This document shows, one piece after another, positions 8,481-18,200 of a DNA stretch of 64,000 nucleotides (within the stretch, counting starts at the first letter, position 1; each line of letters starts with the position of its first letter). The position numbers and the translations under genes are program-made. This DNA is from an uncultured Saprospiraceae bacterium (GTDB taxonomy: Bacteria; Bacteroidota; Bacteroidia; Chitinophagales; Saprospiraceae): NCBI GenBank assembly GCA_937981555.1, contig CALJOK010000053.1, positions 49,227 through 113,226 on the forward strand, given 5' to 3'. The notes beneath the pieces are model-generated. The model had not been told where the DNA came from, made no database searches, and saw nothing but the letters and a program-made list of their open reading frames with translations.

Positions 8481-9968
8481 ATGCTTCCAAATAATTTCAA
8501 CTCAAAAATATTTCGTTTTCAAGATGTGATATTCTTTATCTTAGCTTTTGGGTTAATTATTTATACATCTTCCCGAGCTACTTTTCTCAGCTTAACTTGC
8601 GATGAAGCGAGTACTTACTTTAGTCATGTTCCTAATTCTATTTGGACTTGTTTCTTTTCAGAATCATGTTGGACTGATGCAAATAATCATTTGCTTAATA
8701 CTTTTTTGATGCAGGTTTCGACAAGTGCATTTGGTGTTTCTGAATGGACTTTGCGATTACCCAATTTGTTAGGCCATTTAATTTATTTGATTTTTTCTAT
8801 TCTTTTAGTTCGGAGATATTCCAATAATCTATGGATCGGAATCGCCGGTTTTTGTTTGTTGAATTTGAATCCATTTTTGATGGAGTTTTTTTCCTTGGCA
8901 AGAGGGTATGGTCTAGGAGTAGGGTGGATGATGATGAGTATTTATTTTTTATTTCGCTGGGTGGAAAGTGGAAAGTTAAGTTTGGGAATGTATTGTTATG
9001 GTGGAGCTTTTTTAGCGGTTTTAAGTAATTTTATTTTTCTTAATTATTGGGCAAGCGCAACAGCAATTTTTATTTTTTTTATTTTGGAAAAACAATTTTT
9101 TGTAAAAAATGAAAAACCAAAAAGTAATTTCTTGCAATCAATTGGACTCCCCGTTTTGTTTTCCTTTACTTTATTTTTTTTAATAAAAAACCCAATTCAG
9201 TTTTTGCAATCGAAGGGAGAGTTTGTTTATGGAGCAGAAGGTTTGGCGGAAAGTTTTGTAGGAATGATAAGAGCGAGTTTGATGAGTCAAGGATATTTTA
9301 ATCCAAATACAACGACTATTTTTGTTTTTATATCTTTGTGTTTATTGAGCTTTTCCATATTTTTTGGCGTTTCGTATTTTTTCAAAAAAAGAAATAACTC
9401 TTTTTCAAAAATTCATTTTGCTGGAATTAGTTTGATGGTTTTGATGGTTTTGGCAATGGTAGTTCAATATTATTTATTAGAGGTCAAATATTTAATAGGA
9501 CGAAAATCAACGATGTTAATTCCATTTTTTGGATTGAGCGTCTATCTATTTTTAGCATCCTTATTTCGAGAGAAAAGTAAAAGTTGGACTATTGGTTTTG
9601 CTCTTTTGATTACTGTTTTTTCATTTAATCATTTTTATAGAACTTTTGATTTGAAGGAAACGGTGGAGTGGGATTATGATGCTTATACGAAAGATATGAT
9701 TCAATATTTAGAGGAAAATTTAGAAGAGAATCAGGAAATAGATTTAGGTGTTTTTTGGATATATGGGCCGGCGAGTGAGTTTTATAAAGAATATTTTTTG
9801 ATCAAAAAGATTGGGGAAGTAGTGCGTTTAGATGAAGAGGATTTTGAAAAAAATGATGCGTTTGATTTTATTTATGTTCGGAGGGATCAAGTGGATTTGG
9901 TGAAAGATAAATATGTTTTGGAAAAGGAATTTGGAACAACTGGGGTTTTATTTAAAAAGAAAAAATAA
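8481..9968 (+). CDS. GT-C membrane glycosyltransferase (PMT/ArnT-like)
   Basis: A 495-residue polytopic protein with about ten hydrophobic helices and a soluble C-terminus of ~100 residues. The first extracytoplasmic loop has the Asp-Glu pair in LTCDEASTYFSH (residues 38-49), expected for GT-C enzymes that use polyprenyl-phosphate sugars. It is followed by SEWTLRLPNLLGHLIYL, the usual R-L-P-N segment after the second helix region. It would transfer a sugar from a lipid carrier on the periplasmic side, for which the DPM1-like enzyme at 5683 is a plausible donor maker. It sits between gmhA and the gmhB-like gene and nearly abuts the latter (2 bp), so these three genes look co-transcribed. The exact family is not certain. 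Confidence 0.75.
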   Translation: MLPNNFNSKIFRFQDVIFFILAFGLIIYTSSRATFLSLTCDEASTYFSHVPNSIWTCFFSESCWTDANNHLLNTFLMQVSTSAFGVSEWTLRLPNLLGHLIYLIFSILLVRRYSNNLWIGIAGFCLLNLNPFLMEFFSLARGYGLGVGWMMMSIYFLFRWVESGKLSLGMYCYGGAFLAVLSNFIFLNYWASATAIFIFFILEKQFFVKNEKPKSNFLQSIGLPVLFSFTLFFLIKNPIQFLQSKGEFVYGAEGLAESFVGMIRASLMSQGYFNPNTTTIFVFISLCLLSFSIFFGVSYFFKKRNNSFSKIHFAGISLMVLMVLAMVVQYYLLEVKYLIGRKSTMLIPFFGLSVYLFLASLFREKSKSWTIGFALLITVFSFNHFYRTFDLKETVEWDYDAYTKDMIQYLEENLEENQEIDLGVFWIYGPASEFYKEYFLIKKIGEVVRLDEEDFEKNDAFDFIYVRRDQVDLVKDKYVLEKEFGTTGVLFKKKK

Positions 9969-9970
9969 TT

Positions 9971-10540
9971 ATGGAAAATACAGGGTGGACACTTTTTTTA
10001 GATCGAGATGGAGTGATTAATCGCAGACTGGTTGGAACTTACGTCAAGCGGTGGGAAGATTTTGAATTTACGCATCGTGCTTTGGAGGCGATTAATATTT
10101 TTGGAAAACACTTTGATACTATAGTTGTAGTGACCAATCAGCAATGTATTGGAAAAGGAGAATTGACTACTGATGAACTCGATTTGATTCATGACAATAT
10201 GAAAAAGGAAGTTGAAACGGCTGGAGGATTTATCAATAAAGTTTATTATTCTCCCAATTTAAAAGCTGAAAATTCACCTTCTCGAAAACCGAATCCAGGA
10301 ATGGGGTGGCAAGCAAAAAGAGATTTTCCAAAAATAAATTTCCAAGAATCCATCATGGTTGGAGACTCGTTTTCAGATATGGAATTTGGTTGGCAACTGG
10401 GAACTAAAACTGTTTTTATCGAAGGCAAAGAAGAGGAAACGGAACGGACTAGGCAAATTCCAGTAGATGGGAGATTTGAAAATTTGTGGCAATTAGCGGA
10501 ATATTTAGAGTCTCCTCAGTCTGACTTAATTACCTTTTAG
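9971..10540 (+). CDS. HAD-IIIA phosphatase, GmhB-like
   Basis: A 189-residue HAD phosphatase with the nucleophile motif FLDRDGVIN (D11, D13), TNQ at 55-57 (motif II), the RKP-NPGM segment at 105-111 and GDSFSDME (131-138, motif IV). This is the pattern of D-glycero-D-manno-heptose 1,7-bisphosphate phosphatase and HisB-N. The linked gmhA gene favours the heptose role. Unlike classical GmhB, the region before RKP (SPNLKAENSPSRKP) lacks the cysteine and histidine zinc ligands, so the zinc loop is lost or the substrate differs. The first HAD loop is extended by TYVKRWEDFEF. It begins 2 bp after the GT-C gene. Confidence 0.8.
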   Translation: MENTGWTLFLDRDGVINRRLVGTYVKRWEDFEFTHRALEAINIFGKHFDTIVVVTNQQCIGKGELTTDELDLIHDNMKKEVETAGGFINKVYYSPNLKAENSPSRKPNPGMGWQAKRDFPKINFQESIMVGDSFSDMEFGWQLGTKTVFIEGKEEETERTRQIPVDGRFENLWQLAEYLESPQSDLITF

Positions 10541-10666
10541 TGCTTTGATTTTGTATTAGTTATTTTTATAACTTGTTGATTATCAGTAGTTAAACGTTGT
10601 TTTTTGGCGTAATCATTGTTTTAGTAAAAGGTTGTATCTAATCATTCTAACTAAAAACACCTTTCC

Positions 10667-11215
10667 ATGAAATCATTAATCTTAACTACTAGTTTAGTTT
10701 TAACAATAATGAGCAGCTTAATCGCTCAGAATAACTCACCAGGATTCGCTAATTCTTCCAATGCTAATAAAGCACAATCCCAATTTGAAGGGACGCAACC
10801 AATGCCATTTCAAGCATTTGATATGAATGGGAATACTCATTTTTTGCCAGAATACAAGGGCAAAGTAGTGGTCATTGCATTTTGGGCAACTGGGGACGAA
10901 ACCTCTCGACAACAAATCAAAAGTTTAAATCGGATAAAGCGCGAATTTTCCTCAGAGGAAGTTGCAGTTATTTCTTTTGCCGAAGAAGACAAATCGGATT
11001 TAGTTTCTTTTTTGAAAAATAACAAAATTGAATACCCTGTAATTCCAAATTCAAAACCTCTTGGAGAAATTGGATATGGTGGAGAATTGGGAGCTTCTCG
11101 AATTTTTATTTTAGATAAAAAAGGAGTTGTTCAAAAAGTAATTATTACTGAAAATGAAGAAGAGATGGGAGCTTATAATATGATGAAACCAATTATCAAA
11201 GAGATGATGAAATAA
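10667..11215 (+). CDS. Exported thioredoxin-fold protein lacking the CxxC motif
   Basis: A 182-residue protein with a Sec signal peptide (MKSLILTTSLVLTIMSSLIA, likely cut near residue 20) and a TlpA/AhpC-like thioredoxin fold. Recognisable segments are MPFQAFDMNGNTHFLPEYKGKVVVIAFWA, the helix after it, VAVISFAEED, and GGELGASRIFILDKKGVVQKV. The redox motif that should follow FWA (W-C-x-x-C) reads TGDETS (residues 75-80), so both cysteines are absent and disulfide exchange is not expected. It probably acts as a binding or chaperone-like periplasmic protein. It is a single gene, preceded by a 126-bp AT-rich gap and followed by a bidirectional terminator. Confidence 0.78.
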   Translation: MKSLILTTSLVLTIMSSLIAQNNSPGFANSSNANKAQSQFEGTQPMPFQAFDMNGNTHFLPEYKGKVVVIAFWATGDETSRQQIKSLNRIKREFSSEEVAVISFAEEDKSDLVSFLKNNKIEYPVIPNSKPLGEIGYGGELGASRIFILDKKGVVQKVIITENEEEMGAYNMMKPIIKEMMK

Positions 11216-11254
11216 GGATTTGATAAAATAATTAGACGAGCTTATTAACAAAAA

Positions 11255-11289
11255 AATAAAGGCTACAATTTTAAATTGTAGCCTTTATT
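11255..11289. terminator. Strong bidirectional terminator
   Basis: AATAAAGGCTACAATTT (11255-11271) is followed by its exact reverse complement (11273-11289). A run of seven A precedes it and a run of seven T follows it. It lies between the convergent thioredoxin-fold gene and ribA, and so terminates both. Confidence 0.92.
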
Positions 11290-11292
11290 TTT

Positions 11293-11877
11293 TTAGATTT
11301 TGAATAAATGTCCCATCAAATCTTGTTTGGTTTTCAAGTAACCATGATTTTCTTTTTTTGGAGGAATGATGAGTGGAATTCTTTTATCAACTTCTATATC
11401 GGACTGTTGGATTGCTTTAATTTTATCGGGATTGTTGGTTAAAAGCTTAACTTTTTTAATACCTAAATCTTTCATGATTTCGATAGCAATATCATATTTT
11501 CGAGCATCAATTTCTAAACCTAAATGAGTATTGGCATCAGCAGTATTTACTCCTGTGTCTTGAATTTTATAGGCTTTGAGTTTATTAATTAGCCCAATGC
11601 CTCGGCCTTCTTGTCGAAGATAAATAATGATACCACCTTGTTCAGCTGCAAGCTTCATTGCAGCATCTAATTGTTCACCGCATTCACAACGATGAGAGTG
11701 AAAAAGATCGCCTGTCATACACTCTGAGTGAATTCTTAAAAGAACAGATTTGGCATTGTCAAAATTCTCGTGAACCATTGCCAAATGAGGCATTTTATCA
11801 GTTTCATCATCTGCGAAAGCAATCATATTAAAATTTCCCCAATTAGTAGGAAGCATGGCTTCTGCTTGTCTTTTCAT
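11293..11877 (-). CDS. ribA: GTP cyclohydrolase II
   Basis: A 194-residue single-domain GTP cyclohydrolase II, the first enzyme of riboflavin synthesis, which opens GTP to release formate and pyrophosphate. The zinc site C53-x10-C64-x-C66 lies in the segment SECMTGDLFHSHRCECG. RQEGRGIG (88-95) supplies the catalytic and phosphate-binding residues, and NTADANTHLGLEIDARKYD and LLTNNPDK complete the family pattern. There is no fused RibB (DHBP synthase) domain, unlike the bifunctional enzyme common in bacteria. The gene ends at the bidirectional terminator and is divergent from the giant surface-protein gene, with 352 bp between the starts. Confidence 0.95.
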   Translation of the reverse strand: MKRQAEAMLPTNWGNFNMIAFADDETDKMPHLAMVHENFDNAKSVLLRIHSECMTGDLFHSHRCECGEQLDAAMKLAAEQGGIIIYLRQEGRGIGLINKLKAYKIQDTGVNTADANTHLGLEIDARKYDIAIEIMKDLGIKKVKLLTNNPDKIKAIQQSDIEVDKRIPLIIPPKKENHGYLKTKQDLMGHLFKI

Positions 11878-12005
11878 GTCTCTTTTTTCCAGTTTTTTTT
11901 AAATACAAATATAACCAACTTCTAGGTGGAAAAGTTTATATGAGTTTAATATGTCTGTAAAAAAAAGATATAGGAATAAACTAGAATTTATAACTTTCCT
12001 TCTGT

Positions 12006-12018
12006 GGTATAGTTATTG
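12006..12018 (+). promoter_or_regulatory. Shared 13-mer GGTATAGTTATTG, copy 1
   Basis: The identical 13-mer occurs at 51603-51615 upstream of another giant gene of the same island. It contains TATAGTTATTG, loosely like a TAnnTTTG promoter box. It lies 224 bp before the start at 12230. A shared promoter or operator is possible; chance cannot be excluded in AT-rich DNA. Confidence 0.35.
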
Positions 12019-12113
12019 TTTTCTTTAATAAACATTAGAGAAAATGTCCATTTATTGGATGTTTTTGGATTACATTTAACTTACTAGAATCTTACCTTTT
12101 TTCTTACCAAAAC

Positions 12114-12140
12114 TTTACTCTCTACCAATTTTACTCTCTA
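12114..12140 (+). repeat. Direct repeat TTTACTCTCTA x2
   Basis: TTTACTCTCTA occurs at 12114-12124 and 12130-12140, a 16-bp period, in the leader of the giant gene. It is a possible regulator site. Confidence 0.4.
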
Positions 12141-12229
12141 AATTTTTTAATTATTGATCACCCTTATCGGATGGATTTTCAATGTGTAAAATGTTGATTG
12201 TCAGTATGTTGTGATTTTCACTTGATTTA

Positions 12230-15200
12230 ATGCGTAGTTTAGGTATGAAGTTTTTTAACACGATTAAAAATTTAAATAAAAGAGAACAATTAGTTTTCAA
12301 AACGCCTAAAAAGGGTAGTAGGAAACTGGTTTTTGATATGGGGATCATTCCTACCATAGCGTCTCTATTATTGCTATTTTCTACAGTTGGTGCGAGTATT
12401 TTTTTTACAAAAAATAATATTCCAAAATCTTTTTCTGCAGATACTACTGGACAAATTTCAGTTTCCAAAACCTTAATTTCACCTGCAAGCGGAACAGCTG
12501 TTGTAGGAGATACCGTAACTTTTCAAGTGATTGTTTCAAATACAGGAGGAGATGATATTGCTAGTTTTGATTTAATCGATAGTTTTCCTTCTGCTAATCT
12601 TCAATATTTAAATTTTAGAGGTTTAGCAACTAATTATAAAGTTCTGGTTAATAAAGATAATCACGCAGAAGATAAATGGCCAGCGTACAATTTAGGAATT
12701 AATCAATTGCTATACTCTCGTGTAATGCCAGGCGATAATTCGATAACATATATCGATTTTGACCTTTCGTCTTATAGTGGACTGACCGCTCAAGTGGCTG
12801 AACTAAACATCTATTTAGAAGATGGAGGTGGGAATGGAAATAATCTTGAAGTGTATGGGATGACATCTCCGTGGGTTGAAGGACCGCATGTTGATGATAT
12901 AGGAATCTCTAACTGGACGGAAGCAACGTCGACTACTAGCTGGAATACTCCAGGGGGAGATTTTACTTCTACTCAATTAGGTAGTATCGCTACTCCAACG
13001 AATAATAATTATCTGTCCACAGGTTTGACCATAGATACTATTCAAAAATGGATCGATTCTCCTATTCAGAATCATGGGATTGCAGTATTGAGTTCAGGGA
13101 ATACAGATGATTGGATGGAGTTTAGATCAAGGGAAGCAGCTGCGAATAAAGTTCCTTACTTGGATTTGCAATTAGGAAAAACACCAGATGCTATAAATTC
13201 AAATTCAGTAGTATGGAATAATATTCCTGGCTTGGCAGCTGGGACATCTGATACGATTGAAATATCTTTTTTAGCAACAGATGCTTGTATTTGTATAAAT
13301 GAAGCTTTTGGAGAGAATGCGCTAGATGTTCTTGGAGGAACTTCTTCAGATTCGGATAATGCAAGTGTTACCATTTTAGCTGCTGCGGGACAAGTTTCCA
13401 TTACAAATACATTGATAACTCCTTCTATTGATACTGCGTTTATCGGAGATACTGTTCGTTATAAAATTGTTTTATCAAATACAGGAATTGTAGATTTATC
13501 TTCCATTCCTTTTTCGGAAATTTTCCCATCTGCAAATTTACAGTTCATCAATGTTTCTGGTAGTACGAGTTCTACTACTGTTTCAACTCAACCTTCAAAA
13601 GATAATTGGTTAGAAGAAATGAATGACGACCGAAATTATGGAGTGGATACAGAATTAAAAATAAAAGTTAAAGTAGATGATGATAAAAGAGGATTAATAC
13701 ATTTTGATTTGTCAAGTTACTCAGGTTATGTAGTTAGTGATGCTAGTTTACATACTTTTATAGAAACGGGACATGGAAATGGAAATGAAATAGAAGTTTA
13801 TGAATTAACTCGATTTTGGGATGAAGGAAATGAAGATGCTGCTGCTGATGAATCTAATTGGATAGAGGCCACTCAACCAATAGATTGGACAAATCAAGGA
13901 GGAGATTATGATCCTACTCTTTTGGGGAGTATACCAACAAGTACACAAGATTGGTATTCAACGACTTTACCTATAAATACTATCCAAAACTGGATTGATA
14001 ATTCTTCCCAGAATTATGGTCTAATTTTATTAAACTCAGGAAATACAGATCAGGAAATAAAAATAAAATCTAATGAGGGAACAGCTTCAAAAATCTCCTA
14101 TTTAGAATTAACACTAAAACAAAATGTAACGGTTAGTTCTCTAAATGGAGATACGCTAACCTTGAATGATTTAGGAGGGTTAATTATTGGTACTTCAGAT
14201 TCTTTTGAAATTACATTCTTAGCTATAGATACGATAAGTCTGGCAACTCCTACTGCTGTAGTAAATGGAGCATTAGATGTAGATGCTAATAGTGTTCCCA
14301 TATCGAGTGTAGGTTCTAATTTGACTATCATTTATGGCCCTGAAATTTGTAATGATGGTTTGGATAATGATGGCGATAGTCTAATTGACTGTTTGGATAT
14401 TGGTGATTGTTCTCCAACTATTTCAAGTGTTATAACTGAACCTTCTTGTTTTGGTTTTAGTGATGGAGCAATAGATATAACAGTTTCGAATACATCAGAT
14501 TATTCATTTATCTGGGATGATATTCCTCCTGTTGGACAATGGACATTTGAATCTACGATGAACGATGTTTCAGGAAATGGAAATAATGAACAGGTAGTAA
14601 CCGGAAATCCAGCTTATAGTAATGATGCATCACAAGGGAGTGAGTCTTTTGAGTTTGATGGTGAAACTAAAATTCAATATTCGATTTTAACTCAATTTAT
14701 GGATGAAGATATTACAGAGCGATCTATTTCAATGTGGATCAAACCTGATAATTTAGTTGAGAATATGGCTCTTTATGAAGAAGGAAATAGTAATGCAGGA
14801 ATAGGGCTTAGGTTGAGAAATGGAAATGTACAAGCTATCGTTACAGAAAATTCCTTTAACCGATTTCCAATAAGTACCCCGTTTTCAACTGATGGAAATT
14901 GGCACCACATCGGATTAGTATATGATGGGAATAATTTAATATTATATATAGATGGAGTTGAAGAAGCTACTGTCGTTACAGGATTAGGTACAATTACTTT
15001 TGATACCGGTAATAATGCTTATGGTGGAATAGGTGGAAATCATACTTGGCATCCTTTCGTTAGAGAAGATTATACTAATACGGAAATATCAAATATTTTC
15101 TTTTCAGGAAATGTTCCAGCAGTAGAATTTTATACAGGCTTGATGGATAATATATCTAATTATAATCTATCATTAACTGCCGAGCAAATAGCTGATATCG

Positions 15201-18200
15201 CAACTAACACTCCTGATCGAACTAATCTAAGTATAGGAAACTATACGATTACCGTAACTGGAAATGGAGGTTGTACCGCTACAAGCGATATAATAATTAC
15301 TGAACCAGCTGCAATTGTTATTGATACAATTGTTGGAGACCAATCTTGTTTTAATATTTCTGATGGAAAAATAAAAATAATAGCATCAGGTGGTATACCT
15401 GGTTATACCTATTTGTGGAGTACAGGAAGTACAATAGACAGTATTGAAAATCTATCAGCAGGCACCTATTCGGTAACTGTATCTGATGCGAGTAGTTGTT
15501 TGGATACTTTTGAAGTAATAGTAGGAACCCCTGCGGAATTAATTTTAACAATTGATAGCACCTCGAATTATTATGGTTTTGAAATAAGTTGTAATGGAGA
15601 AAATGATGGAGCAATTTATACGACTCCAACTGGTGGAACAGCTCCTTATACATATGCTTGGAGTGTTGGAAATGGAACAAGTGATGATACTACAAATCTT
15701 ACAATAGGTACTTATGAAGTTACAGTTACTGATGCAAGAGGTTGCACAGCTACAGCAGTTACTACATTAAGCGAACCTAGTGCTTTAGGGCTCAATATTG
15801 CCTATATATCAAATACTGATTTTACAGGATATGGTGTTTCTTGTTATGGAGAATCCGATGGACAAATTTGGGTTTCTGCTTTTGGAGGAGATGGTACACA
15901 TAGTTATGCATGGAGCAATGGGATAAGTGGAGTTAGTGGGATTCAAGATTTATCACCAAATACATATACTGTAACTGTGACGGATGGGAGTGGCTGTACA
16001 GCTACTTCAAGTTATGTAATGACTGAACCTCCTTTGCTTGAATTAGATACAGTATCTATATCTACTGAAAATTTTAATGGATTTGGAATTTCGTGTAATG
16101 GAGCAGCAGATGGTCAAATAAAAGTAGTTGGTACAGGAGGGGATGATCCAACTAATTATGTTTACTCATGGAGTACAGGAGTTTCAGGAGTTGATGAAAT
16201 TACAGGTTTATCTGCTGGAATATATACAGTAACTTTAGAGGATGGCAATAGTTGTGATACGTCAATGACTTTTACCATAACAGAGCCAGATGCTCTTTTA
16301 ATTAATAGCACTATTTCAAATATAAATTGTAATGGCTCAACTAATGGAGAAATTGAATTATTAGTAAGTGGAGGAACAAGTAATTATACCTATGCTTGGA
16401 GTACTGGAGCAACGACACAAAATATTTCTTCATTAGTACCTGGAGACTATACGGTAACTGTGGTGGATGAAAATTCTTGTCAATTATCAGAAACATATAC
16501 TATCGTTGAACCTGATACCATTGCAGCAAGTGCTGTAATTTCGGATGTAAATTGTTTTGGAGGAAATACAGGAGCAATTGCGCAAACGGTAGCTGGAGGA
16601 ACTCCACCATATTCTTTTGTATGGAGTAATGGAGCGACAGTAGAAGATATCTCTGGATTAGTTGCGGGTACTTATACTGTTTCGATTACAGATTTTTATA
16701 ATTGTCCTATTGAGGTGGAATCTTATATAGTTGGAGAACCAAATGATTTAACCATTTCGGAAACTCATACTGATGTCACTTGTTTTGGAGGCAATAATGG
16801 AAATATTGCAATTACACCTTCTGGTGGTACTCCAAATTATAACTACTTATGGTCAAATGGAGCAACCTCTCCTATATTAAATTCTATAACTGCTGGCACT
16901 TATACCTTAACCGTTACAGATGCCAATAATTGTCAAGAATCAGTAACTGTAATTGTTGGAGAAGCAACTGAAATTACAGCAACACCAATTATTGATAGTG
17001 TGCTATGTAATGGACAAAGTAATGGAATTATATCATTATCTGTTTCTGGAGGGAATCCGGGGTACTCCTACAGTTGGAGTAATTTGGCAACTACCCCAGT
17101 TCTAAATGGTTTATCGGCAGGAACTTATACGGTGACTATTACTGATAATTCAAGTTGCTCGATAATCAATTCTTATACAGTTTATGAACCAGCTATTTTA
17201 AATACGACTATCTCAAAAACAGATCCTTTATGTTTTGGAGAGACGACTGGTGAACTTACAGCCATCCCAACAGGTGGTACTATTGCTTATTCTTACGAAT
17301 GGAATACAGGGGCAATAACTCAAACTATAAACAATCTTGGAGTAGGAACCTATACAGTAACTGTTACGGATAAAAATAATTGCTCCACTTCACTATCTGA
17401 AGTGATTTCTACTCCCGCCGAAATGTCTGCGGTAGATTCATCTATAGATCCATTATGTAATGGAGTTAGTAATGGTAGTATAATAATAACACCATCTGGA
17501 GGAGTATCTCCTTATACTTATCAATGGAATGTAGCAGGCAGTTCAAATACTTTAAATAATATTCCTGCAGGAAATTATACAGTAACAATTACAGATTTAC
17601 AAAATTGTGATTTAATTCATAACATTACTCTTACAGAACCAACAACTTTAAATCTTACTTCTACTTCAACCGATATCTTATGTTTTGGAGATAGTACAGG
17701 GACTATAGATTTGACAGTTACTGGAGGTACGCAAAAATACATTTATGATTGGGATGATATGGAGAATGAAGGGATGTGGACTTTTGAAGAAGTTATGGAT
17801 GATGTTTCAGGAAACAATCATGACCCAATTAGTTTTTCAGGAAATGAAACTTACTCCACAGATGCTGTCGGAGGGCAATATTCTTTTGAATTTGATGGAA
17901 GTACAAAAATTCGATATAGTGCAGACTTTGTAGGGTTTTTAGAAACATCTTTTCAGTATATGACTATTTCGATGTGGATAAAACCAGATGCTTTAACTGA
18001 GACTAATACCTTATTTGAACGAGGAACTTCAGCGAGAGGGTTAGCATTAAGAATGGATGGAAGTGATGTTCAAGGTGTAGTAACTTTGGGAAGTATTCCA
18101 CAATTGACTAATAAAGTACCTTTCCCTTCTGATGGTGCTTGGCATCATTTAGCCTTAGTTTATGATGATGGAGATTTGGTTTTATATATAGATGGGGTAG

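Larger units (their letters stand above)
11878..12229. other. Noncoding divergent region upstream of the giant SprB-like gene
   Basis: This 352-bp very AT-rich region holds no convincing gene. It contains the shared 13-mer GGTATAGTTATTG (12006-12018), two copies of TTTACTCTCTA 16 bp apart, and no clear terminator. It must contain promoters for both ribA and the giant gene. The leader of the giant gene could be up to about 200 bases if transcription starts near the 13-mer. Confidence 0.6.

Noticed and set aside
8831..9028. Plus-strand 65-codon frame inside the GT-C gene
   Set aside because: It is out of frame within a long, well-supported membrane protein and has no independent start context or domain.
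9971..10540. HisB-type histidinol phosphatase as the name for the HAD phosphatase
   Set aside because: No histidine-biosynthesis genes are nearby and gmhA is two genes upstream, so the heptose role fits better; the lost zinc ligands keep the substrate open.
11878..12229. FMN riboswitch for ribA in its leader
   Set aside because: The expected RFN-element segments (AGGGA, GCCxxCAG-like conserved boxes) are not present on the minus strand in this AT-rich region.
12151..12468. Minus-strand reading frame of 105 codons across the start of the giant gene
   Set aside because: Most of it overlaps the signal and first domain of the giant protein; its translation has no recognisable domain and its composition follows the opposite-strand gene.
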